Shown here: in pieces, positions 28,686 through 35,994 of the stretch
How the letters are laid out: every line of letters starts with the position of its first letter
Numbering within the stretch: the stretch's first letter is position 1
Made by a program: the position numbers and the translations under genes
Notes under the pieces: model-generated
What the model saw: only the letters and a program-made list of their open reading frames with translations
What the model was told of the DNA's origin: nothing
Database searches by the model: none
Assembly (NCBI RefSeq): GCF_000020985.1
Contig: NC_011296.1
Coordinates: 1,292,001 to 1,356,000 of the forward strand
Direction: 5' to 3'
DNA length: 64,000 bases
Origin: Thermodesulfovibrio yellowstonii DSM 11347
Lineage (GTDB): Bacteria > Nitrospirota > Thermodesulfovibrionia > Thermodesulfovibrionales > Thermodesulfovibrionaceae

Positions 28686-28758
28686 AGCCCATGACCGGGA
28701 TCGAACCGGTGGCCTCGTCCTTACCAAGGACGTGCTCTGCCGACTGAGCTACATGGGC
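28686..28758 (-). tRNA. tRNA-Thr (GGT)
   Basis: A 73-nt cloverleaf with acceptor GCCCATG/CATGGGC. The anticodon loop TTGGTAA gives GGT. The T arm is GGTTCGATC. Fourth of four tRNAs in front of tuf, matching thrT in the E. coli order. Confidence 0.96.
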
Positions 28759-28765
28759 ATAAAAA

Positions 28766-28837
28766 AGCGGGAAACGGGATTTGAACCCGCGACCCTCAGC
28801 TTGGAAGGCTGACGCTCTACCGCTGAGCTATTCCCGC
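28766..28837 (-). tRNA. tRNA-Gly (TCC)
   Basis: A 72-nt cloverleaf with acceptor GCGGGAA/TTCCCGC. The anticodon loop CTTCCAA gives TCC. Third tRNA of the cluster, matching glyT in E. coli. Confidence 0.96.
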
Positions 28838-28842
28838 ATATA

Positions 28843-28925
28843 TGGAGGGGGAAGGATTCGAACCTTCGAAGGCTGACGCCAACAGGTTTACAGCCTGTCC
28901 CCTTTGGCCACTCGGGTACCCCTCC
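28843..28925 (-). tRNA. tRNA-Tyr (GTA)
   Basis: An 83-nt class II tRNA with a long variable arm. The acceptor is GGAGGGG/CCCCTCC with discriminator A. The anticodon loop CTGTAAA gives GTA. Second tRNA of the cluster. Confidence 0.96.
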
Positions 28926-28962
28926 GCTTCAATATTATATCTTTTTATTTTCAAGCAATGCA

Positions 28963-29035
28963 AGCCACCGAAGGGACTCGAACCCCCGACCCGCTGATTA
29001 CAAATCAGCTGCTCTACCCGCTGAGCTACGGTGGC
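28963..29035 (-). tRNA. tRNA-Thr (TGT)
   Basis: A 73-nt cloverleaf with acceptor GCCACCG/CGGTGGC. The anticodon loop TTTGTAA gives TGT. First gene of the long leftward operon, matching thrU in E. coli. Confidence 0.96.
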
Positions 29036-29049
29036 ATCTATAACTTATA

Positions 29050-29078
29050 ATATAAGAATTTTATAAAAGGATTGTCAA
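29050..29078 (-). promoter_or_regulatory. Promoter of the tRNA-tuf-rpoBC operon
   Basis: Minus strand TTGACA (29078-29073), 17-bp spacer, TTATAT (29055-29050). It would start transcription a few nt before tRNA-Thr(TGT). The -35 is perfect consensus with ideal spacing. Confidence 0.65.
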
Positions 29079-29100
29079 CTTTCTAAGAAAACTGTATAAT
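29072..29100 (+). promoter_or_regulatory. Promoter of the CBS/PhoU-like/PiT operon
   Basis: Plus strand TTGTCA (29072-29077), 17-bp spacer, TATAAT (29095-29100), 35 nt upstream of the CBS gene. Its -35 overlaps the -35 of the divergent tRNA-tuf promoter. Confidence 0.7.
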
Positions 29101-29135
29101 ATTTTAACAAAAAACCAATATTTGGAGGAAAAAAA

Positions 29136-29537
29136 ATGAATACTAAAGTAAAAGAAATAATGAATACCAAACTTGAAACAATAAAACCAGAGGCAACTGT
29201 TTATGACGCTATTGAAAAACTTGTTGACAAGAGAATGAGGTCTTTAATTGTAATCCCTAAAGATGAAAAAGATGTATATGGTGTAATAACAGTTAGAGAT
29301 ATTGTATTTAAAGTGGTTGCTCAACATTTAGACCCCCACAAAATTAAAGTAGAAGAAATAGCTTCTAAACCTGTTATCAGCATAGACAAGGAAACAGAAC
29401 TGGAGCATCTTATTAAGCTTATGGAAAAATTTAATATTGCAAGAGTCTTTGTTCATGAAGGAAAAGAAATTGTAGGAGTTGTGTCTCTTCTGGATGTAAT
29501 GAGTGCTTCTTTGATAGAAAGGGCAAGGAGAGGCTAA
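29136..29537 (+). CDS. Two-CBS-domain protein
   Basis: 133-residue cytosolic protein made of two CBS motifs (about 5-60 and 70-128), each ending in a GVIT/GVVS..D block. Such pairs bind adenine nucleotides and sense energy state. GGAGG precedes the ATG. The stop is immediately followed by the ATG of the PhoU-like gene, so the protein may gate phosphate handling by the next two genes; that link is inference. Confidence 0.85.
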   Translation: MNTKVKEIMNTKLETIKPEATVYDAIEKLVDKRMRSLIVIPKDEKDVYGVITVRDIVFKVVAQHLDPHKIKVEEIASKPVISIDKETELEHLIKLMEKFNIARVFVHEGKEIVGVVSLLDVMSASLIERARRG

Positions 29538-30170
29538 ATGCTGAATAAAATTATTTCTGGTGGAAAATTAGAAAAAAAAGTAATAGAAAATATAAAGATT
29601 CATTTAAAAATTTTATGTTCAGCAACTGAATGCTTTAAAAATGCTATAACAACTGGTAACAAAGAATCAACATTCTGTGTGGCAGACCTTGAAAGAGAAG
29701 CAGATTCTATCAGAAGACAAATAATATCTACAATACATGAAGGAGCTTTTTTACCATTCATAAGGCCAAATATTTGCAGATTTGTAGAGATGGTAGACGA
29801 AGCCTTTGATATTCTTGAAGATGCCGCATTTGAATTCAGATATCTTAATAACGAAATCTATAAACTTATTGAAAATGAATGTGCAAAAATAGCAAAGATT
29901 AACTCAGAAATATGTGAACTTCTTTCAATAGCTTTTGATAGTCTGCTAACTAAAGGAGACCTTAAAGAAAAAAATCTTGCCATAAGAATATATGAAAAGC
30001 AGGTAGATGATCTTAAGTTTGATATTACAGAAAAATTAAGGAAAATAGATATAAAAAACTTCTGGGATGGTAAGATTATAACTGATTTTGTGTATTATCT
30101 AACAAACCTGAGTGATTTAATAGAGGATGCAAGCGATTATCTTTATATTATTGAAGTAAGCCTTAAATAA
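29538..30170 (+). CDS. DUF47 / PhoU-like phosphate-transport regulator
   Basis: 210-residue all-helical protein of the DUF47 (PhoU-like) family. The conserved ADLEREADSIRRQI and FDILEDAAFEFRYL segments give repeated D/E-x-x-x-D/E metal-binding patterns. Members usually sit beside PiT transporters and are thought to regulate them. The ATG directly follows the CBS stop codon and a PiT gene follows 36 nt later. Confidence 0.85.
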   Translation: MLNKIISGGKLEKKVIENIKIHLKILCSATECFKNAITTGNKESTFCVADLEREADSIRRQIISTIHEGAFLPFIRPNICRFVEMVDEAFDILEDAAFEFRYLNNEIYKLIENECAKIAKINSEICELLSIAFDSLLTKGDLKEKNLAIRIYEKQVDDLKFDITEKLRKIDIKNFWDGKIITDFVYYLTNLSDLIEDASDYLYIIEVSLK

Positions 30171-30206
30171 TAGCTCTGCACTAAAATTAATAAATTAAGG
30201 AGAACA

Positions 30207-31142
30207 ATGGTTGAAGTTGCTGTTGTAGCAAGTCTTCTTATCGCTTTTGGAATAGGCTCAAATGATGCATCAAATGCTCTTGGTATCTGTATAGGAGCAG
30301 GAATAATAAAACTAAAAAGAGCAATATTTTTATTTGGAATTCTTGTGTTTCTTGGCATTCTTCTGCAGGGGCAAAAAGTCATGAAGACAGTTGGTAAAAA
30401 TATAGTTGATGTAAATATGTCAATTGTTATAGTAGTGCTCGCCATATCTGCCATATTAATAATAATTTCTAACTGGAGAAGACTTCCTCTATCTACTCAT
30501 CAGGTTATTATAGGAAGTCTCATAGGTGCTGCTGTTGCATCTGATAGCGCAGTGAATATTGTATCTATCATAAAAATAGTAGTTTCTTGGATAATATCAC
30601 CTTTTGTGGCAATGGGTTTTTCTTTTCTTTTATATAAAACTCTTGAAAAAACCATCTCAAAGTTCCCATTCTTTCAGATTGAAAAACTTTTAAGAGCATT
30701 CCTAATTTTTAGTGGCATGTTAATCTCTTATAACACTGGTGCCAATGAACTTGCCACCGTGCTCGGTCCTTTGATGCATTCAGGTATAGAAATTAATAAA
30801 ATTCTTTTATTTTCAATTGCTTCAGTTATGGTTTTCTCTGGCGCTATTCTTCTAAGTCATAGAGTTATTGAAACTGTGGGAAAAGGAATCACTACATTAG
30901 ACCCTTACTCTGGCTTTGCTGCTCAATTTGGAGCAGGTGGATGTGTTTTATTTTTTACTTTTCTTGGTATGCCTATATCAACAACTTACTGCATTATTGG
31001 GGGAATAAGCGGAGTTGGACTAACAAAGGGCATTAGTACAGTCAAATTTGGACTTTTGAAAAAAATTGCAATTAATTTTGCAGTTACTCCTTCTTTGGCT
31101 TTTTTATTTGGATATCTTGCTCTTAAATTAATTTATTCCTAA
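30207..31142 (+). CDS. PiT-family inorganic phosphate transporter
   Basis: 311-residue inner-membrane phosphate:cation symporter with about 9-10 hydrophobic segments. Both PiT repeats are seen: GIGSNDASNALG near the N-terminus and YNTGANELATVLGPL in the middle, with STTYCIIGG near the end. AAGGAG precedes the ATG. The 3' end overlaps the convergent hydrogenase protease gene by 15 nt. The DUF47-PiT arrangement supports the call. Confidence 0.9.
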   Translation: MVEVAVVASLLIAFGIGSNDASNALGICIGAGIIKLKRAIFLFGILVFLGILLQGQKVMKTVGKNIVDVNMSIVIVVLAISAILIIISNWRRLPLSTHQVIIGSLIGAAVASDSAVNIVSIIKIVVSWIISPFVAMGFSFLLYKTLEKTISKFPFFQIEKLLRAFLIFSGMLISYNTGANELATVLGPLMHSGIEINKILLFSIASVMVFSGAILLSHRVIETVGKGITTLDPYSGFAAQFGAGGCVLFFTFLGMPISTTYCIIGGISGVGLTKGISTVKFGLLKKIAINFAVTPSLAFLFGYLALKLIYS

Positions 31143-31568
31143 GTATTCCTTTATTTTTGACACAGCCTTTGGAATTGCGTCCTCAACAGAAGGGCTACAC
31201 TGTCTGCTTAATGTTTCCACATCTTCTACTTCTACGCCGATGATTTTAATCTCCTTAGGCATTTCCTCAGGAAACACTGAGTATCCGATTCTTATTATTT
31301 CAAATATGGAAAAATTATGAGTCCCGCTGGCATAAACATCTCCCCAAAACTCAGCATTAAATTCAATAATGCTTCCAGGCTCTTTCCCTGTTTTTACTCC
31401 ATCTACAATTACTGCTTTATCATATCCTAATAATGAATCTATAAGATTAAAACCAATATTTAAAAGCGTGACAGTATCCACTACTCCTTCAAAATATTCA
31501 ACTATTTTTAAACCAACTCCATCATCTTTAAAATTAGGATTTCCGATACCAATAATTACGCTTCTCAT
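31128..31568 (-). CDS. Hydrogenase maturation protease (HycI/HyaD family)
   Basis: 146-residue endopeptidase that removes the C-terminal tail of a NiFe hydrogenase large subunit after nickel insertion. IGIGNPNFKDDGVGLKIVE and AVIVDGVKTG carry the conserved nickel-sensing Asp/Glu residues. It follows mvhA, whose product retains a 29-residue tail after its C-terminal CxxCxxH, so MvhA is the likely substrate. A hairpin separates the two genes. Confidence 0.9.
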   Translation of the reverse strand: MRSVIIGIGNPNFKDDGVGLKIVEYFEGVVDTVTLLNIGFNLIDSLLGYDKAVIVDGVKTGKEPGSIIEFNAEFWGDVYASGTHNFSIFEIIRIGYSVFPEEMPKEIKIIGVEVEDVETLSRQCSPSVEDAIPKAVSKIKEYLGIN

Positions 31569-31596
31569 TTTTCCCCACTGAAATAATTAAATTTAG

Positions 31597-31623
31597 AAGG
31601 CGGGGCAATAATCACCCCGCCTT
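31597..31623 (-). terminator. Strong hairpin between mvhA and the protease gene
   Basis: Perfect 9-bp stem AAGGCGGGG/CCCCGCCTT with a 9-nt loop, 13 nt after the mvhA stop. No clean U-run follows (CTAAATTTAATT on the minus strand). It may be a leaky terminator, or an mRNA stabiliser that lowers protease expression relative to the structural genes. Confidence 0.6.
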
Positions 31624-31635
31624 ATGGAAATGCTT

Positions 31636-33105
31636 TTAGGATAATTCGTAGTTTCTGAGGCTTTTTACAAGTTCGCCATGATGGTCTATTATATCAATCC
31701 TCACAGGAATTCTTCCAGGTAATGTATGAGTTGAACATGCAAAGCATAGGTCATATGGACGATAGGCAATTTCAACAAGATTAAGAATTCCCTCATCCAC
31801 CTTTCCATTCTTAATGAAACTCTGTGCTGCTCTCTTTACTGCTATGTTCATTGGACCTTTATTGTGAGTTGTTGCAACAATGAGATTAGCATCTGTAACA
31901 ATACCTTTATCATCGGTTTTATAATGATGAATCAGTACACCTCTCGCAGCTTCAACAATTCCTACACCTTCACCAACTGGAGTGCCAAGTTCCTGACGAA
32001 CGTTAGGGTCTGTAATGCTTTCATCGGAAGCAATCTTCTTAACTGTTTCTGCAGCATGCATTAACTCTATTGCTCTTGTCCAATGATATGCCAATGTGTG
32101 GTGAACTGGTTTTCCACCAAAAGCTGCAAGCATCTTTTCATAGGCTTCCTGTGCAAGGGGTGTATCAAATCCGCTTCCCACATTAAATCTTGCAAGTGGT
32201 CCTACGCTATAAATGCTTGTGCCATCACCATCAACAAGACCATTCCAACCAAGCTTCTTTAAATAGGGTGCTTTCTGATAGCTCCATGGTAATGTTCTTT
32301 CAGCAATATAATCTAAATACTGGATTCCCTTGAATCTGCCTAATTCATTTCCTTTTGTATCAACAATTTTCTGTGTTCCATCGTAATATGTAACCTTATC
32401 ATTCTCATCAACTGTTCCTATATAATTTGTTACTACTTTGTATACATCTCCAGTTACAAGAGCCATGTATTCTTTGTTCTGTAATACAACTTTATCAAAA
32501 ACATCTAAGGTTAATTTTGCAAGCTCTATGCAGTCATCAGCACAGGCAAGAATTTCTTTTCTTTCTTCCTCTGTAATTCTCTTTGACCATCCACCTGGCA
32601 ATGCAGCAACTGGATGACTTGGCCTCCCAGAGGTTAGTTCAAAAATTTTAACTGCTGAATATCTTTTCTTTAGGACAAGCTTTCCAACATCTGCTCCGAC
32701 TTTAAGAACAAGACCTACGAGATTTCTCTCAGCAGGTGATGCAGTGGGACCACATACAAAATCTGGAAAACCAAGTGCATAAAGAATACCTGTATGGTCT
32801 TCTACATAATGAGCATTATAGAAAAGTTCTCTAATTTTCTTAGCTGTTGGTGTGGGTTCTACACCGTAAACTGCATCGGCAGCCTTCACTGAGGCTGTAT
32901 AATGCACACCCCTTCAAACTCCGCATATGGTGCTTACAGTTCGGGGAACCTCTTCAATAGGCATTCCTATCAGAAACTTTTCATAACCCATGAATTCAAC
33001 AACCTGCATAAATGCATTATCAACATTTCCCTGTTCATCAAGGAAGATTGTTATTTTTCCATGGCCCTCAAGCCTTGTCATCGGATTAATCTCAATTTTC
33101 TTCAT
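31636..33105 (-). CDS. mvhA: MvhA-type NiFe hydrogenase large subunit with in-frame TGA (Sec64)
   Basis: Catalytic subunit of the F420-non-reducing hydrogenase that feeds HdrABC with electrons from H2. Read through TGA at 32916-32914, the 489-residue protein is continuous and family-like on both sides: INPMTRLEGHGK at the start, ICGV-U-RGVHYTAS at 60-72, YDLCFACSTH at the end. The N-terminal nickel motif is thus C61-G-V-U64-R-G-V-H68; C-terminal C454 and C457 are both cysteine. Start MKKIEINPMT is preferred to an ATG 51 nt upstream because GGGGGGAAAGGG precedes it and the family begins there. A SECIS-like hairpin follows the TGA. A nonsense mutation is the alternative, but location, hairpin and the parallel case in hdrA argue for selenocysteine. 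Confidence 0.88.
32872..32906 (-). promoter_or_regulatory. Putative bacterial SECIS hairpin in mvhA
   Basis: On the minus strand TGCAT (32906-32902) pairs with ATGCA (32876-32872), and CAGCCT pairs with AGGCTG above a small internal loop. The apical loop CAGTGA begins 22 nt after the TGA. A further C-G pair would leave an AGT loop with G in second position, matching the bacterial SECIS rule as I recall it. Confidence 0.65.
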
Positions 33106-33159
33106 TCCCTTTCCCCCCTTCTGGGTTATTTTTTTTATTATATCTATCAAACTCATTTT

Positions 33160-34116
33160 TTAGCCCTTTAATCTTTTATAAGGAAAAGAACTTGGCAGCG
33201 TGTATCTGTAAAAGAGATGAACCGGGTCAGGAATCTGGTCAACAAGTTCTTCATTATCAAGCATACTTGCAATAGCACTGATTGCACGTAAGCTATAATC
33301 TTTAACTCCAGGAATTGGTCCACCACAACCTCTACAAGGTATGTTTGCTGCTGGGCATTTAGCTCCACAGTCTCCCTGTGTTACAGGACCTAAACAGAGA
33401 TATCCCTCCTCAAGAAGGCAACCATCTTCACTTGGTGCGCCATCAATTGTTCTTTTCACTTCAGTTGCCAGTTTCTTTGGTTTACCTTTCAATACAGGGT
33501 TTCTATCACAGACTTCGCATACAGCTTTACCCATTGTAATCCATGAACCAGGAGGAGGAAGCTGTCCAGAAAGTAATGCTGTGAATGCTGCTTTTACGTG
33601 TTCATAATGAGGTGGACAGCCGCCAATATAGTAGTCAACCTTGACTACTTCATCAAGAGGTCTTGCATACATCAAAGTTGGAAGAGTTAACTCATACTTC
33701 CCGTCTACAACACAGGTTGTTTGAGGTAATTCCTTGTTAGGATTGTCAGTGCTGAATGTATTCACATAAGCCTTGTCAAGAAGTTCATCTGTTGTATGCA
33801 AGTTAACAAGTCCTTTTATACCACCACATGCAGCGCAGATTCCAAAAGCTATTAAAACTTTACATTTATTTCTCAAAACCTTTGCAATGTGCTCATGCTC
33901 TGAGTTTCTAACATTTCCTGTAAAAAGTCCTACATCAATTGAGCCATCTGGCATGGCTTCTAAGTCTTTATATTTAACATCCGCCACTGTCGGTGCCCAA
34001 AATACGATATCTACGGCAAGGGCAACATCTACCAGCATTTCTGATATATCTACTACTGCTATATCACAGCCTCCGCAGCCGCCGGCTAAATAATATGCAA
34101 GCTTAGGTTTGCTCAT
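33160..34116 (-). CDS. mvhG: F420-non-reducing hydrogenase small subunit MvhG
   Basis: 318-residue NiFe hydrogenase small subunit with three predicted [4Fe-4S] clusters relaying electrons from MvhA to MvhD. The proximal-cluster motif is C14-G-G-C17, followed by GICAACGGI and GGCPPHYEHV. The C-terminal cysteine-rich GDCGAKCPAANIPCRGCGGP supplies the medial and distal clusters. No Tat signal is present, so the enzyme is cytosolic. It overlaps mvhD by 4 nt. Confidence 0.94.
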   Translation of the reverse strand: MSKPKLAYYLAGGCGGCDIAVVDISEMLVDVALAVDIVFWAPTVADVKYKDLEAMPDGSIDVGLFTGNVRNSEHEHIAKVLRNKCKVLIAFGICAACGGIKGLVNLHTTDELLDKAYVNTFSTDNPNKELPQTTCVVDGKYELTLPTLMYARPLDEVVKVDYYIGGCPPHYEHVKAAFTALLSGQLPPPGSWITMGKAVCEVCDRNPVLKGKPKKLATEVKRTIDGAPSEDGCLLEEGYLCLGPVTQGDCGAKCPAANIPCRGCGGPIPGVKDYSLRAISAIASMLDNEELVDQIPDPVHLFYRYTLPSSFPYKRLKG

Positions 34117-34529
34117 TGTGCCCCTCCTTTCATTGGATTTGGTCCAAGTTCTCTAATTCTGGCATCAAAAGCGGTCATAGACTCAGCAAACTTTTTACCT
34201 TCACTTCCAGAAATCCATTCAAGCTGAACTCTATCTGGCTCAACTCCCAGGTCAGTAAGAACTCTTTTTAGAAGTTTAAATCTTCTTATTGCCTTGTAAT
34301 TACCTTCTTTATAGTGACAATCACCAAAGTGGCATCCACCAACAAATACTCCATCAGCTCCTCTTTTAAGGGCTTCTGCAATAAATTCAGGTTCAACTCT
34401 TCCGCTACAGGGCACTCTCACTATATGCACCGTGGGCGGATAGGAATAACGCAAGCTTCCTGCCAGGTCTGCTCCTGCATAAGTACACCAATGGCAGGCA
34501 ATAACAATGAGTCTTGGCTCCCATGCCAT
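34113..34529 (-). CDS. mvhD: MvhD, [2Fe-2S] linker between hydrogenase and Hdr
   Basis: 138-residue protein that carries electrons from MvhAG to HdrA. Cysteines C12, C15, C41, C66 and C71 (CHWC, PCSGR, GGCHFGDCHY) match the MvhD/FrhD cluster-binding pattern. It lies 1 nt after hdrB and overlaps mvhG by 4 nt. No TGA interrupts it, unlike the selenocysteine forms known in some methanogens. Confidence 0.94.
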   Translation of the reverse strand: MAWEPRLIVIACHWCTYAGADLAGSLRYSYPPTVHIVRVPCSGRVEPEFIAEALKRGADGVFVGGCHFGDCHYKEGNYKAIRRFKLLKRVLTDLGVEPDRVQLEWISGSEGKKFAESMTAFDARIRELGPNPMKGGAQ

Positions 34530-34530
34530 A

Positions 34531-35427
34531 TTAATTCCCTCCTTTTATCTTAGTTATTACTCCATTCAATGGAATTGATGCCATTGCTGTGGCTTTTTCC
34601 ACATCTGCACCTAAAGCAATTGCTGTAATTTGAGCAAGATGAAGAGCAGGAATCTTATAATTTAATTTCTTCTGCTCAACTAAAAGTGCCTGTCCTGCAT
34701 CAAACTGAAGAAGACAGGAACTACAGCCAATTACTGTAACATCTGGGTCTATTTCTTCTTTTATTACATCAAGTTTCTTTTTAAACAAAGCAAGAGATTT
34801 TTCAGATGCTGTTGACCTTAATGCACCCATTCCACAGCAATCTGTTATGGTGCTATAATGAGGTGCAACCCCGCCCATGGCTTCACATAGTTGTCTTAGT
34901 CTTGTTGGGAAAAAGGTGTTATCTTCATTAGTTGGATATGCTCTGCTTGGCCAAAGATTGTGACATCCTGTCTGTACAGCACATTTTAATCCATTGAGAT
35001 TATATTTTATCTTAGACTTAAGATTATCAGGTCCTACATCTTCATAAAGTAAATTAATAAAATTCCATACTTTTGTTGTACCCTTATATTCTTTGCCTAC
35101 TTTGGCAAGAATTTTATTAACCTGTTCCTTTATTTCTGGATGTTTTTCCATATGATATCTTGCTTCATTTAGGGAACCGTAACAGGAACCACAACCTGTA
35201 ACTATGTCAACCCCTTTTTCCTCTGCAATGGTCAGATTCCATGCTGATGCCGCTGCCCAGCCTACTAAATCAAGTGATGGCATTGTTCCAAAAGCAGGAC
35301 AGCAGGTAGCTCCTTCAAGCTCTACTATTTCATATCCGAGCTCATTGAGAAGAAATCTTGCAGAGTATTCTACATCTGGTCTATTAAAAGGTATATTACA
35401 TCCAAGAAAAAATCCTATCTTTTTCAT
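34531..35427 (-). CDS. hdrB: Heterodisulfide reductase-like subunit HdrB
   Basis: 298-residue subunit with two complete CCG domains that each bind a noncubane [4Fe-4S] cluster. The first has C10, C42-C43, C79 and C82; the second has C155, C197-C198, C235 and C238. In methanogens this is the site of CoM-S-S-CoB reduction. Bacteria lack that substrate, so a different disulfide or low-potential acceptor is expected. DsrC-like persulfide carriers are a common suggestion in sulfate reducers, but nothing in the window identifies the acceptor. Confidence 0.93.
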   Translation of the reverse strand: MKKIGFFLGCNIPFNRPDVEYSARFLLNELGYEIVELEGATCCPAFGTMPSLDLVGWAAASAWNLTIAEEKGVDIVTGCGSCYGSLNEARYHMEKHPEIKEQVNKILAKVGKEYKGTTKVWNFINLLYEDVGPDNLKSKIKYNLNGLKCAVQTGCHNLWPSRAYPTNEDNTFFPTRLRQLCEAMGGVAPHYSTITDCCGMGALRSTASEKSLALFKKKLDVIKEEIDPDVTVIGCSSCLLQFDAGQALLVEQKKLNYKIPALHLAQITAIALGADVEKATAMASIPLNGVITKIKGGN

Positions 35428-35438
35428 TCTTATCCTCC

Positions 35439-35975
35439 TTAGTCAAGCGGAAATGGTGCTATTTCTTCCAGGATTGTATTTCTAAGTACTTCCTGGAACT
35501 TTTTTCTTAACTCTTCATTACTAATAGCTGTTGGTGGTTTCTCTGGCAAACCCGCTTTCTTTCTTCTTTCCTCATATCCTTTTGGATACACTGCATGTCC
35601 AAATCTATAAAGATTTCTTAAACCTTCATATGTATTTGCTGGACATGATTCAACCTTCACTGCTGCTCTTCTAACTGCTTGAATGACTTCATAGGGTTTT
35701 ATATCCATTGGGCAAACTTCTACACAACGATTGCAAGACTGACATCCCCATACAGATGAGTCTTCAAGAAGAATATCTCTTAAGCCAAGATTGGCTGCAT
35801 GAATTATTCTTTTGATGAAAAATTCTAAACCAGCTAAAGCCATTGGACATGTGGATGCACATTTTCCGCACTGTATGCACTCTCTAAGTTCATCTGCTCC
35901 TAATCCTTCAAGCTCTTTTACAAAACTTTCATCTGCTTGGGTAAGGTCAATTACATTTACGCCACCCTCTTCCAT
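35439..35975 (-). CDS. hdrC: Heterodisulfide reductase-like subunit HdrC
   Basis: 178-residue ferredoxin-like subunit with two [4Fe-4S] motifs: C33, C36, C39, C43 (ECIQCGKCASTCP) and C78, C81, C84, C88 (GCQSCNRCVEVCP). It passes electrons from HdrA to HdrB. No membrane helices are seen, so this is the soluble HdrC type. It lies between hdrA and hdrB with AGGAGG before the ATG. Confidence 0.94.
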   Translation of the reverse strand: MEEGGVNVIDLTQADESFVKELEGLGADELRECIQCGKCASTCPMALAGLEFFIKRIIHAANLGLRDILLEDSSVWGCQSCNRCVEVCPMDIKPYEVIQAVRRAAVKVESCPANTYEGLRNLYRFGHAVYPKGYEERRKKAGLPEKPPTAISNEELRKKFQEVLRNTILEEIAPFPLD

Positions 35976-35994
35976 TTTTTCCTCCTTTTATTTT

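Noticed and set aside
31636-33156. mvhA as two genes or a nonsense pseudogene
   Set aside because: The break is a single TGA at a conserved nickel-ligand codon, with no frameshift, both halves fully conserved, a SECIS-like hairpin, and the same pattern in hdrA of the same operon.
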